Shown piece by piece: positions 55,429 through 63,993 of a DNA stretch of 64,000 nucleotides (its first letter is position 1; each line of letters opens with the position of its first letter). Made by a program: the position numbers and the translations under genes. The notes beneath the pieces are model-generated. The model did no database searches, had not been told where the DNA came from, and worked only from the letters and a program-made list of their open reading frames with translations. The DNA comes from JANSWY01 sp965267245 (lineage in GTDB: Bacteria; Bacteroidota; Bacteroidia; Cytophagales; Cyclobacteriaceae): contig OZ253939.1 of assembly GCA_965267245.1 (NCBI GenBank), positions 806,001 through 870,000 on the forward strand, given 5' to 3'.

Positions 55429-58031
55429 AAAGAACTACCCCTCCCCGATGGTTAACAGCAATCCTCAGATGGTTTTGCAGAGAAGATCTTATCGACACGC
55501 TTCTTGGTGATTTGGAAGAGTTATTTGAAAGAAGAGTACAGTCAAAATCACTGAACTTTGCCAGATATCGGTATTTCGTTGATGTCATCCTATTCCTCAG
55601 GCCATTTGCATTGAAAAGAATTTCTAAGTCAAATAACTCATTTATTATGCTACAACATTATGCTGCAATCTCTTTCAGGAAGTTTTGGAAACGTCCCGGA
55701 GCGACACTGACCAAGGTCTTTAGTTTAACTACAGGCCTGATTAGTCTCTTCTTTATCCTGCTTTATGTACACCAGGAGTTTGGTTTCGATGATTTTCATT
55801 CGAAAAAGTCCAAAATATTCAGACTGAATACGAAAATCGTCTCACCAACAGGTGACCTGGATCTTAGTTTAAGTGCAACCGGACTTGCTGATTACCTGAA
55901 AAACATCTCCCCGGAAATTGAATCATTCGTAAGGATCAATCAGGAATATGGAAGCCACGCAATAAAGGTAGAGGAAAGGATATTCTCAGAATCTGGTAAC
56001 ATCCTATATGTGGACCAAAATTTCTTTGACCTTTTTGATTTTGAATTACTAAAAGGCAATGAAGATTCTGCACTAAAAGGACCAAACAAGATCCTGCTAA
56101 CTGAAAGCATGGCCCGCAAATACTTTGTGGATCAGGAAGCGCTGAATCAGACAATCTATTATGATGAAGAAACTTTTGTGGTTTCTGGAATTCTAAAGGA
56201 CATCCCTTCAAACTCACAATTGCAGTTTGATTTTTTGGTATCCATGGAAACTTTTCTCCAATCCAGACCAAATGTGGATCAAAACTGGACATGGCTACCC
56301 ATGAATACATATGTGCTACTAAAAGACCCAACTAATACCCAAAACCTTAAAGAACAGATTGAGAAAATACCGCAATACCTCCCTGAGAATAATCCAAATG
56401 AACATTATGTGGTTTCCATGGAACCCTTTGAGGGCATTCATTTCAGTGAGGCAAAGTTGGGGGAACTGGGTATAAAAGGGAATTGGAGTCAACTGGTAGC
56501 ACTGGTGGCCATTGCCATTATGATTGTCTTACTTTCCATTTCCAATTTTATAAATCTATCTACAGCTCAAATAAGCACACAGTTCAAGGAAGTTTCGGTT
56601 AAAAAAGCGCTTGGTGCTTCCAGGAATAATATCTTCAAGCAATTCATTTGGGAAGCAGCTTTTATAGTAATCATTGCATGCTTGCTTTCAGGGTTACTAA
56701 CAACTGGATTATCAGGTCAATTTGAGCAGTTTTTATCCACTTCTTTTAGTTATGATTTCATAGCACAACCTTTATTCTGGATAATGCTGATGATGATTGT
56801 ATTGGTATTGGTAGTGCTAAGTGGCATCTATCCCGCAATGAAGTTTTCAAAACTGTCCATGGCGCATCCCGAAAAAGAGTCCAAACCAGGAACTTCTATT
56901 TTCAATTCAAGGACTTCTCTTCTGGTGTTTCAATTCTGGATCACAAGTATCCTGATCACTGGTTCTGTTTTGATCTATCAACAGATTGAGTACTTGAATG
57001 ACCGTGACCTGGGTATAAAGACCGATCAAAAACTGATCATTGAGTTTGGGCCGAATGGTCAAATTGGAAGTCAGTACAGGAGCCTGACTTATGAACTTGA
57101 GCAGATACCTGGGGTTAATGGTGTCACTTTCAGTTCTCATATTCCTGGGGAAAAACCCAATGGAGTAACAACCCTGATCAAGAACTCAACAGGTGAAATG
57201 AAGTCCGGCGACATCAATCTTACATTGGTGGATGATAATTTCCTCACGAAATATGGATTGGAACTTATCGCTGGCAGGGATTTTAGAGTTGCTAAAGCGG
57301 ATTCTACGGCTGCCTTAATTGTTAATGAATCATGTGCCCGTGCATATGGCTTTGAAGATATCAATGATATTATTGGGAAGAGTTTCGAGCAATGGGGAGG
57401 TGATGGTACCGTAATTGGTGTAGTGAGTGATTTCAACTACTTGTCACTACATGAAGAAGTGGGTTTACTATCCCTGAAAGTTTGGCCCCAGCAATTCCAA
57501 AAGATCACTGTGGATTTAAATAGTAAAAACATGGTAGAAACCATCAAAGATCTGGAAGATGAATGGACCAGCAGATTCTCTAACATCCCTTTCAATTCAT
57601 ATTTCCTGGATGATAGTTTCAGGGCACAGTATGAGAAAGACGAACAATTTGCCACGATCATCAAAGTGTTTACCGGAATTGCCCTTGCAATTGGATTATT
57701 GGGACTGGTATCATTTGCTTCGTTCTGGTGCAATAGAAGGAAAAAGGAATTCTCTATCAGAAAAGTTTTAGGAGCCAATGATAGTGGACTGACCGTTCGT
57801 TTGTATCGTCAATTCAGCGTTCCGGTTTTAATTGGATTCATTTTGGCTGTCCCAATCACTTACATTTTAGGCAAAGTCTGGTTGGAGCAATTCGCTTATC
57901 AAATTGAAATATCAGCTATTTTGTTTCTGATCCCTTTTATACTGCTTTTAGGTCTAATCTGGATTGGCGTGGGATACCATATCTTTGATTTGATAAGGAC
58001 AAACCCTGTAGAACACTTGAAAGAAGAATAA
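55425..58031 (+). CDS. FtsX/MacB-like ABC permease with N-terminal prefix domain
   Basis: An 868-residue membrane protein. The first 85 residues (PPRWLTAILRWFCREDLIDT, LGDLEELFERR) form the helical permease prefix domain. Two MacB-type halves follow, each with a helix, a large periplasmic domain and three or so helices (LVALVAIAIMIVLLSISNFI; FTGIALAIGLLGLVSFASFW). The signature KKALGASRNNIFKQF and RKVLGANDSGLTVRLYR segments are typical of FtsX permeases. No ATP-binding gene is adjacent, so it must use an ATPase from elsewhere. Export or signalling of an unknown substrate is likely. Confidence 0.92.
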   Translation: MKRTTPPRWLTAILRWFCREDLIDTLLGDLEELFERRVQSKSLNFARYRYFVDVILFLRPFALKRISKSNNSFIMLQHYAAISFRKFWKRPGATLTKVFSLTTGLISLFFILLYVHQEFGFDDFHSKKSKIFRLNTKIVSPTGDLDLSLSATGLADYLKNISPEIESFVRINQEYGSHAIKVEERIFSESGNILYVDQNFFDLFDFELLKGNEDSALKGPNKILLTESMARKYFVDQEALNQTIYYDEETFVVSGILKDIPSNSQLQFDFLVSMETFLQSRPNVDQNWTWLPMNTYVLLKDPTNTQNLKEQIEKIPQYLPENNPNEHYVVSMEPFEGIHFSEAKLGELGIKGNWSQLVALVAIAIMIVLLSISNFINLSTAQISTQFKEVSVKKALGASRNNIFKQFIWEAAFIVIIACLLSGLLTTGLSGQFEQFLSTSFSYDFIAQPLFWIMLMMIVLVLVVLSGIYPAMKFSKLSMAHPEKESKPGTSIFNSRTSLLVFQFWITSILITGSVLIYQQIEYLNDRDLGIKTDQKLIIEFGPNGQIGSQYRSLTYELEQIPGVNGVTFSSHIPGEKPNGVTTLIKNSTGEMKSGDINLTLVDDNFLTKYGLELIAGRDFRVAKADSTAALIVNESCARAYGFEDINDIIGKSFEQWGGDGTVIGVVSDFNYLSLHEEVGLLSLKVWPQQFQKITVDLNSKNMVETIKDLEDEWTSRFSNIPFNSYFLDDSFRAQYEKDEQFATIIKVFTGIALAIGLLGLVSFASFWCNRRKKEFSIRKVLGANDSGLTVRLYRQFSVPVLIGFILAVPITYILGKVWLEQFAYQIEISAILFLIPFILLLGLIWIGVGYHIFDLIRTNPVEHLKEE

Positions 58032-58424
58032 AAAGCATTCGGATCTTTTTAAGGGTATATAACTCTGTGAACTCTCTACGCACTTTGTGTAAGAATTCTA
58101 CAGTCTTATTTGGATTGCAAAGCATTAGACCTATTGAATTTCAAGTAAAAAAGCTGCCAATACGATAACTTGTATTGGCAGCAAGGTTGCGTTTCGTACT
58201 GCGGACGACATATCAATCGATCTGAGTTGGTGTGTGCTAAATCAATATGTCAAGGCTCCCGTTTGATGTAAAGCGTTATTAATCTGAAGAATTAATGTTG
58301 GTTAAGTGTGAATTAATTAGGATTCAAATCAACTCAATAAAACCTGATTAAATCAGCTAGTTGAGTGAACTCAAGAATAAGAATGGTAAATGGTAGAGAG
58401 TTTTGAGGGAATGGTAGTATGATA
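58032..58424. other. 393-bp intergenic region with repeat remnant and possible small RNA
   Basis: No convincing coding frame is present. At about 58061-58090 a CTCTGTGAA/ACTTTGTGT stretch resembles the degenerate repeat at 19.7 kb. A strong minus-strand terminator lies at 58153-58182, about 240 bp beyond the stop of the minus-strand response regulator gene. The segment 58183-58424 could therefore be a 3' leader or trailer, or encode a small RNA. Within it, GACATAT and ATATGTC (58208-58252 area) can pair. Confidence 0.5.
58153..58182 (-). terminator. Intrinsic terminator (minus strand)
   Basis: GCTGCCAATAC and GTATTGGCAGC form a perfect 11-bp stem with an 8-nt loop. On the minus strand it is followed by six T residues, typical of a strong intrinsic terminator. 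Confidence 0.88.
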
Positions 58425-59156
58425 CTAGATCCGATCTATCAATTGCATGAAGATCTCTTTCCTGTTTCTGGCAAGGGGAACACTTTCTCCATTATTCATT
58501 TTGATATAACCTCCCTCTCGTTTGTCATATTTACTGATTTGCCTCATATTGATCAAATGAGACCGGTGTGCCCTAAAGAATCCTTTACCCCTGAGTAGCT
58601 CTTCATATTCCCCCAGGGTTTTACTGATCACAATCTGGTCCTCTTTTAGGGCAAAAATCGTGTAATTGTTCTCAGATTTACATTGGACAATGTCTTCCAC
58701 ATCCACAAAATGGATGGATTGGCTATCTCTCAGTACGAGTTTGTTGAATTCCTTAGAAGAAATAGTTTGGTGAAGGTGTTCAATTTGCTGAGAAAGCGGA
58801 CTTTCCTGTGTAGGTACCTTGTCAAGTGCAGCTTTAAACTCTAACGGATTAATTGGCTTAAGAATGTAGTCTAAAGCATTGAATTTAAAGGCTTTAACAG
58901 CATACTCATCGTATGCAGAAATAAAGACGATCTTGAAATCAATGGAGTCCAACTGGCTCAATAAATCAAAACTGGTTCCATCAGGCAAATTGATATCAAG
59001 GAATGCTAAATCTGGTTTGAACTGCGCCAGTGTTTCCAGTCCTTCCGATACACTGGAAGCTTCCTGAATGGATGAAATGCTGAGTGTGGAACGGGACAAA
59101 TAAGCCTTTACCGTTTCTCTGGCATTCTTTTCATCATCAAGAAGGAATACATTCAT
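58425..59156 (-). CDS. LytTR-family response regulator
   Basis: A 243-residue two-domain regulator. The receiver domain has the phosphorylation Asp at D54 (LAFLDINLPDG), conserved acidic residues in LLDDEK and a Lys in YILKPINP. The C-terminal LytTR DNA-binding domain contains VQCKSENNYTIF, FFRAHRSHLINM and GESVPLARNRK. It is encoded directly after the sensor kinase with a 1-bp gap, so it is that kinase's partner. Regulated genes are unknown. Confidence 0.95.
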   Translation of the reverse strand: MNVFLLDDEKNARETVKAYLSRSTLSISSIQEASSVSEGLETLAQFKPDLAFLDINLPDGTSFDLLSQLDSIDFKIVFISAYDEYAVKAFKFNALDYILKPINPLEFKAALDKVPTQESPLSQQIEHLHQTISSKEFNKLVLRDSQSIHFVDVEDIVQCKSENNYTIFALKEDQIVISKTLGEYEELLRGKGFFRAHRSHLINMRQISKYDKREGGYIKMNNGESVPLARNRKEIFMQLIDRI

Positions 59157-59157
59157 A

Positions 59158-61197
59158 TTAAGCAGGACTAATTAATTCACTCGGTAACGTCAAATTTATT
59201 CTATAACCAATGATTGCACCACTTTCGCCGATGATATTTTCTCCAATAAGGTCATTTGTTGTTCTTCCACTTTTTCTGAACGAGTCTAACCTCTCAGTAG
59301 TAATCGTAGTGGCCAATGATTGATGAGTTGGGCTCCCTCCTTTTTCTACAATACCTGTTCCATTATCCTCAATGATCAATGATACCTGTTTGTTTTCAGA
59401 TGCTTGAAAACTAATGGAAACATGATTATCCTGTTGACCTTTTCTGAAAAGACCATGTTCCAGGGCATTCTCAATAAAGGGTTGAGCAAACATGGGTGGA
59501 ATTCCTGTGTATTCTTCATCCAGGGCATCATCAATGTTGATGTTGTAAGTAAAGTTCTCAGAAAACCTAATCCTCTGCAGCTCCATGTAATTTTTGAGCA
59601 TTTTGACCTCTTCACCCAAAGAGATGAATTCTTCTCTTGAGTTTTCAAGTATCTGTCTCATTAATGTGCTGAATAGACCAATGTAATGACTCGCTTGATC
59701 CGTATCCTGATGCTGCAATAAATAGTTCTGGATAGCGGTCATGGAATTGAAAATGAAATGTGGATTCATTTGTGAACGAAGGAACCTTTGTTGCAATTCA
59801 GCTGCTTGACGTTCTTTCCTGGCTCGTTGAGAATTATAGTAAAACACTCCCCCAAAAATCAACATCACGCCTACTAATCCTCCAATGAGCAACTGGTTGT
59901 TCTTCTGGGAAATTTCAAGCTCCTGAATGGTCGCTTTTTGGGTTAAATTTTCAATTTGCTGGTCTTTCTGGGCTGTTTCATATTCTGTTTCCAGTTCGCT
60001 GATACGATTCTCCTGGTCTAATCCTTCAATAGAGTCTTTGGCGAGCCAATATTCATTCAGGTACTGCCTGGATCTCTCAAAGTCACCAACATGAAAATAA
60101 TACTGATTCAGAATTTCGCTGATCGACTTAGTCATGGACAGGTTCACCTCCCCTTCAGGATTGATCAATTCATTTAAATAAGGCTTGATCTCATCAAAAT
60201 TACCCTGCTGAAAGCTATAGTTCAGGTAATTGACAATGGCATTGAGTTTTTGCTCATAGTATTCAATTTCAGGGATCAGGCTTTGGATTTTCTTATAATA
60301 AAATGATATAGAGTCTGTCTGATTAGTATTTTCCAGAATGTTGGCCTTAGAGTAGTACAATTGAGACAATTGCTCTGGTCGGACTACATTCTTGAGCGCT
60401 AAGGCTTTGTCAAGGTACTTTTTAGCCGCATCATAATCTTCTAATTTGACAAAAGTCTCCGCGGCTCCCCGGTACGCTGTAAGCTGTGTATTGAGATTGG
60501 GTTCATCTCTTTTTTCCAGTTCTTCAATGGCTTTCAAATGAAACTCATTGGCCTTCTTCTGGTCATCTTTATTGGCATAGATCACAGCGATGTTATTACA
60601 AGTGCTGGCAATTCTTTCCTCACCATGTCTTACCTCATATTCCAGCAAAAAAAGGAGTCTCTCCAGTGTAGCACTTACTTTACCCATGGTGTATTCCATA
60701 GCCGCCAATGAACGCTGTAGTTTATACCAGTCCGTACTGTCTGACATATTCTCTACAGCCATTTCATAATAATACAAGGCACTATCAGTGTTGCCCAGGG
60801 TTCTGTTTAGATTTCCCAGGTATTGACCAGTTTGTACCGATAATTTTTTATCATTCTGGAATGCGAAATTTTCAATTTTCTTGATGGTTTCCTTGGCTTC
60901 CACATACTTACCGGCAAACACAAAACACTTACCCAGTAAAAGGTGTGCCTTACCAATTTTCACAGAATCCTGAAGCGCATTGGCAGTATTCATTAATAGA
61001 TTTCCGTAGAAAAAGCCTTTCTCATTGTTGGCAACAGAGAAATGATCAGTGAGGTCAGTGAGAAGCGTAACAGAATCACCAATTGTGGTAGCATTTGCCA
61101 AAGACTGTTCGAGAGAATCGATCCTGGAGGATTGTTGACCATAGCTGGCATTTGCCAATAGCAGTAACGAGACCACAACAACTCGTAATTTCACCAT
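59158..61197 (-). CDS. TPR-containing LytS-type sensor histidine kinase
   Basis: A 679-residue kinase with a signal peptide (MVKLRVVVVSLLLLANASYG). About 400 residues of TPR-type helices lie outside the membrane (for example NEFHLKAIEELEKRDEPNLN, AKKYLDKALALKNV). Next come one membrane helix (QLLIGGLVGVMLIFGGVFYY), a coiled region and the His_kinase domain with QMNPHFIFNSMTAIQNYL, where the His is phosphorylated. The ATP-binding fold contains IEDNGTGI. The periplasmic TPR region probably senses a protein or peptide. It forms a two-gene operon with the LytTR regulator. Confidence 0.95.
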   Translation of the reverse strand: MVKLRVVVVSLLLLANASYGQQSSRIDSLEQSLANATTIGDSVTLLTDLTDHFSVANNEKGFFYGNLLMNTANALQDSVKIGKAHLLLGKCFVFAGKYVEAKETIKKIENFAFQNDKKLSVQTGQYLGNLNRTLGNTDSALYYYEMAVENMSDSTDWYKLQRSLAAMEYTMGKVSATLERLLFLLEYEVRHGEERIASTCNNIAVIYANKDDQKKANEFHLKAIEELEKRDEPNLNTQLTAYRGAAETFVKLEDYDAAKKYLDKALALKNVVRPEQLSQLYYSKANILENTNQTDSISFYYKKIQSLIPEIEYYEQKLNAIVNYLNYSFQQGNFDEIKPYLNELINPEGEVNLSMTKSISEILNQYYFHVGDFERSRQYLNEYWLAKDSIEGLDQENRISELETEYETAQKDQQIENLTQKATIQELEISQKNNQLLIGGLVGVMLIFGGVFYYNSQRARKERQAAELQQRFLRSQMNPHFIFNSMTAIQNYLLQHQDTDQASHYIGLFSTLMRQILENSREEFISLGEEVKMLKNYMELQRIRFSENFTYNINIDDALDEEYTGIPPMFAQPFIENALEHGLFRKGQQDNHVSISFQASENKQVSLIIEDNGTGIVEKGGSPTHQSLATTITTERLDSFRKSGRTTNDLIGENIIGESGAIIGYRINLTLPSELISPA

Positions 61198-61247
61198 AGC
61201 AGGGAGAATGTTAGATTATTTCCTAAAAGTAACTAAGATAGTGTACA

Positions 61248-61321
61248 GGCTTTAGATTTTAGATGTTAGTATTAAGATTCTTGTTTTGTTAGGACAAATC
61301 TGGTGCTCATTTGTAATGAGC
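61248..61321. repeat. 74-bp direct repeat, copy 1 (left boundary of RAYT island)
   Basis: Starts GGCTTTAGATTTTAGATG and ends GTGCTCATTTGTAATGAGC. It is identical, base for base, to 62109-62182. Its last 17 bp are a 7-3-7 hairpin with a TGT triloop (61305-61321). Confidence 0.92.
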
Positions 61322-61432
61322 TGTGCTTGGCCGCAATTGCATTGCGGTCTTAATCTTCTGAGACATTTGAAATGCCCTAGTCTGGCTTAAGTTTGTAACT
61401 TAAGCCTAAAAATCATTGCAGTTTGCAACTGC
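61305..61432. repeat. REP-like cluster of TGY-triloop hairpins
   Basis: Four perfect hairpins occur in 128 bp, all with a TGT or TGC triloop: GCTCATT/AATGAGC (61305-61321), CCGCAAT/ATTGCGG (61331-61347), GGCTTAAGTT/AACTTAAGCC (61384-61406) and GCAGTT/AACTGC (61418-61432). A degenerate fifth lies near 61362-61376. Their shared loop and closeness to a REP-associated transposase suggest a REP array. Confidence 0.82.
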
Positions 61433-61447
61433 CTGACAAATCCATCT

Positions 61448-61999
61448 TTATGAAATCATTTCCAACTCCAACAATCCAGTCAATCCACAATAGTCTCTAG
61501 CACTGCTGTATATATAATGTTCTGGTTCATATACCAAACCTGCTTTAACTGGATTAAAGTGCAGGTATTCTAACCTTTGATCAATCATTTTATTGGTTGA
61601 AAGTTGAATGGGTCGGTTATCCTGTTGCCAGAACTGAAAATACTTGTTGTTACTATTACTCTCCCCACTTGATTTAAATAACCAGACCATCCATTTTCTC
61701 CGGCTTTCCTTTTGGTTAGTCTGAATAATCTATGTCATTTTTTTGCTTGTGAATTTCTTGAAATCTCTTAGGATATCAGATAAATTCATTTCTTCTTTAG
61801 CAGAGCAGATTAAATGAACATGATTACTCATAATCACCCAGGCGTTTAGTACAAGTCCTTTTTCTTTTTGACAGAACCGTAAACTATCTAGAATTACTTC
61901 CTTATAATCAGGTCTGGACAATGCATCTATCCATTGAACTACAGCAAAGGATATAAAATGTGGTGATTGATGATCGGAGATGTTGTATTTAGATGACAT
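61448..61999 (-). pseudogene. REP-associated tyrosine transposase (RAYT), interrupted by amber stop
   Basis: Starting at ATG 61999 (MSSKYNISDHQSPHFISFAV), the frame reads through a Y1-transposase domain. The HUH metal-binding motif SNHVHLI and the family-typical KKFTSKK, WLFKSSGESNSNNKYFQFWQQ (read in two halves), EYLHFNPVKAGLVYEPEHY and YSSARDYCGL segments are present. A single in-frame TAG at 61730-61732 splits it; the reading frame is otherwise continuous to the stop at 61448, giving about 183 codons. RAYTs are single-domain nucleases that act on REP hairpins, which flank this gene. A sequencing error or stop readthrough could make it functional. Confidence 0.87.
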
Positions 62000-62070
62000 A
62001 TAGTTGATCTGGTTAATGCTAAACACACCGAAGTTACATACTTCTAGTGATTGTCCAAATCAAATTGTTT

Positions 62071-62101
62071 GGCTTAAGTTACACGCTGTTAAACTTAAGC
62101 C
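62071..62101. repeat. Inverted repeat sharing its stem with a REP hairpin
   Basis: GGCTTAAGTT and AACTTAAGCC form a 10-bp stem with an 11-nt loop. The arms are the same as those of the hairpin at 61384-61406 on the other side of the transposase. Confidence 0.75.
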
Positions 62102-62108
62102 AGTGGGG

Positions 62109-62182
62109 GGCTTTAGATTTTAGATGTTAGTATTAAGATTCTTGTTTTGTTAGGACAAATCTGGTGCTCATTTGTAATGAGC
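62109..62182. repeat. 74-bp direct repeat, copy 2 (right boundary of RAYT island)
   Basis: Identical over 74 bp to 61248-61321, 861 bp away, including the terminal GCTCATT-TGT-AATGAGC hairpin (62166-62182). No divergence is seen between the copies. Confidence 0.92.
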
Positions 62183-62206
62183 ATAAACTGTCACAATAAG
62201 TTTTAA

Positions 62207-62545
62207 TCAAGGACACACCAAAGGTCGATCAAGGAATATTTCACAGTTTATTGGGTCTTCAGGAAAAAATTGGACTTCAAAGCATCTACCTACTTGAACT
62301 GTGGTGTCTATCGGTGTATGTGACTCAAATTTGTCACCACTAACCTTAAAGGTGAACATAATAAATGTCCCCCTCTTTGGAAGGTTGTACACTCTTTCAA
62401 TTCTCCCCACAGTGAATTCGCCAAATTCAAGTCTCTTCTCCCTATCCTCTCCAGTTATAATTACACCATAATAAAATAAGCCAATAAAAGGGGCAAACAT
62501 CAAAACAGGCACAAAGATTTTTTTTAATCTATTATCAATACTCAT
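62207..62545 (-). CDS. Small membrane protein of unknown function
   Basis: A 112-residue protein with one hydrophobic helix (IFVPVLMFAPFIGLFYYGVII) and a C-terminal beta-type domain (GTFIMFTFKVSGDKFESHTP, GRCFEVQFFPEDPINCEIF). This resembles DUF3592-like small membrane proteins, but I cannot assign the family securely. It lies between the RAYT island and a repeat-rich gap. Confidence 0.65.
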   Translation of the reverse strand: MSIDNRLKKIFVPVLMFAPFIGLFYYGVIITGEDREKRLEFGEFTVGRIERVYNLPKRGTFIMFTFKVSGDKFESHTPIDTTVQVGRCFEVQFFPEDPINCEIFLDRPLVCP

Positions 62546-62947
62546 TAATTACTTATTATACTATTTGGACAAATCAAGAATGATTTCCTCACCGTCTAGA
62601 GTCTCTCGGTAAAGGACTTTCTTATAAATAGATCAACCCATCCTACACTGTAAAAGTAACAAAGTAGAGTCCTTCTGGGTGTCGCATTTTGTATCTATTT
62701 CCCATCGAAGTAAGATACGTTGTGTTTCAATAACTTTTAGGGTAATTGCAATGATCGTTTCACTAGCTTGTAATAGCCAGCATTTCAAATGCCGCTTAAG
62801 ATCCGATCGCATTACAAATGCGACCGAGCGGGGATTTTGGGAGTATGGGTTAGGTGCTATGAAAGCACCTAAATATAAAAAGGTGTAGCGCATGCTACAA
62901 CTAGTAGGGGGAGTTTTTGATGACACAAAACTAAACAGCTTAGATTA
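62546..62947. other. 402-bp intergenic region with REP-like hairpins
   Basis: Frames are open on both strands here, but they run through hairpins and have unlikely composition, so I call no gene. Hairpins: GCATT-TCA-AATGC (62780-62792), TCGCATT-ACA-AATGCGA (62807-62823; TGT loop when read on the minus strand) and TTAGGTGCT-ATGAA-AGCACCTAA (62850-62872). The first two are related to the REP hairpins near the transposase and lie in inverted orientation. Confidence 0.65.
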
Positions 62948-63472
62948 TTAATATGCTGATCTAGACATACACTCAAAATAGTCTCTTTTCATATTATTCT
63001 TCATAGCACGAAACAAACCATCCGTATCCTCGTGAAATGTCAACTTGTCATATAATGGAGGAAAAAAATAATCATACTCTGTCTCATTCAATACCGGAAA
63101 CTCCTTTATCACACTATCTCCTTGAAGAATAAACACTACAAAAAATGAGCAGGTTGAGTCTTTAGCAACTGCCTTAAAATCAACTTTTGGCTCATATTCT
63201 AGCACATAATTTGTAAGCTCTTTGTGAATCATTGAAGTAACTTTCACCTGATCAACAATCATGGAATCTATTGGTGACTTAAATTCTTTTATTTCACAAA
63301 CAACATCTCCAGAAAAAACCAGAGTCGTATACATCATATGATTGCTAATTCCAAAATGTTCAAATTTCACACAGTACTCTTGCGAGTTCAATTGTTGGGA
63401 TTGACATGAATAAAGCAATACTCCTGCAGCCAAGAAAATTCTAAATATGTAATTAAATATGAATTTATACAT
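62948..63472 (-). CDS. Lipoprotein of unknown function
   Basis: A 174-residue protein with a hydrophobic signal and lipobox (AGVLLYSC then QSQQ). The mature part shows beta strands (MMYTTLVFSGDVVCEIKEF) and no known domain. It is 8 bp downstream of the secreted protein gene at 63481-63993, probably in the same operon. Confidence 0.72.
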   Translation of the reverse strand: MYKFIFNYIFRIFLAAGVLLYSCQSQQLNSQEYCVKFEHFGISNHMMYTTLVFSGDVVCEIKEFKSPIDSMIVDQVKVTSMIHKELTNYVLEYEPKVDFKAVAKDSTCSFFVVFILQGDSVIKEFPVLNETEYDYFFPPLYDKLTFHEDTDGLFRAMKNNMKRDYFECMSRSAY

Positions 63473-63480
63473 CTCCGCAC

Positions 63481-63993
63481 CTAATGAATAGTATCCCCCA
63501 TAAAGTCATTCTTCAGTTTCGCCTGGTTAGCACTTTCTTTACTGAATAGCGTACCTTCATCACTTCTTAAGTAAGCATATTCATTTAGCCATAGTAAGAA
63601 TTTAATATGAGGTCGATAGAATTCTCCTTCGTAATAATAGAAATATCGTTTGTCCATTACCAACGTATCGCTCTGATTACTTTCATAAAGCAATAATACC
63701 ATTCTAGCATCCAAATCATCCTTTGTGATAGCTTTATCGGATGATGACACAAAAGTTGAATCAATTAAATTGACTTCAGAAAAGTGATTTAATGCTGTTT
63801 TATTAATGATAGTCTTCCTGACCTTAAACTCAAAATCATCTCCACTCAATACACTAGCTGCAACAACATTGAATCTTGTTGTCATATTAAAGGCTAATTG
63901 ATAATAGCCTGTACTATCTAGATTTTCAGTTTGACCAATTACAGGGAGCGCATTAAAGATTAGCATGCAAATTATCAAGAGACCAAGCCTCAT
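63481..63993 (-). CDS. Secreted protein of unknown function
   Basis: A 170-residue protein with a signal peptide (MRLGLLIICMLIFNALPVIG). The mature chain has a strand-rich core (YQLAFNMTTRFNVVAASVLS, ARMVLLLYESNQSDTLVM) and no recognised domain. It appears complete, starting at the ATG at 63991-63993, and is cotranscribed with the downstream lipoprotein gene. Confidence 0.7.
   Translation of the reverse strand: MRLGLLIICMLIFNALPVIGQTENLDSTGYYQLAFNMTTRFNVVAASVLSGDDFEFKVRKTIINKTALNHFSEVNLIDSTFVSSSDKAITKDDLDARMVLLLYESNQSDTLVMDKRYFYYYEGEFYRPHIKFLLWLNEYAYLRSDEGTLFSKESANQAKLKNDFMGDTIH

Noticed and set aside
61448..62026. Two separate small genes (80 and 98 residues)
   Set aside because: Both lie in the same frame and together match one RAYT transposase split by a single TAG, so I call one pseudogene.
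62633..62926. 97-codon frame on the minus strand
   Set aside because: It runs through REP-like hairpins, has no ribosome-binding site or recognisable domain, and is mirrored by an open frame on the other strand. I treat it as non-coding.
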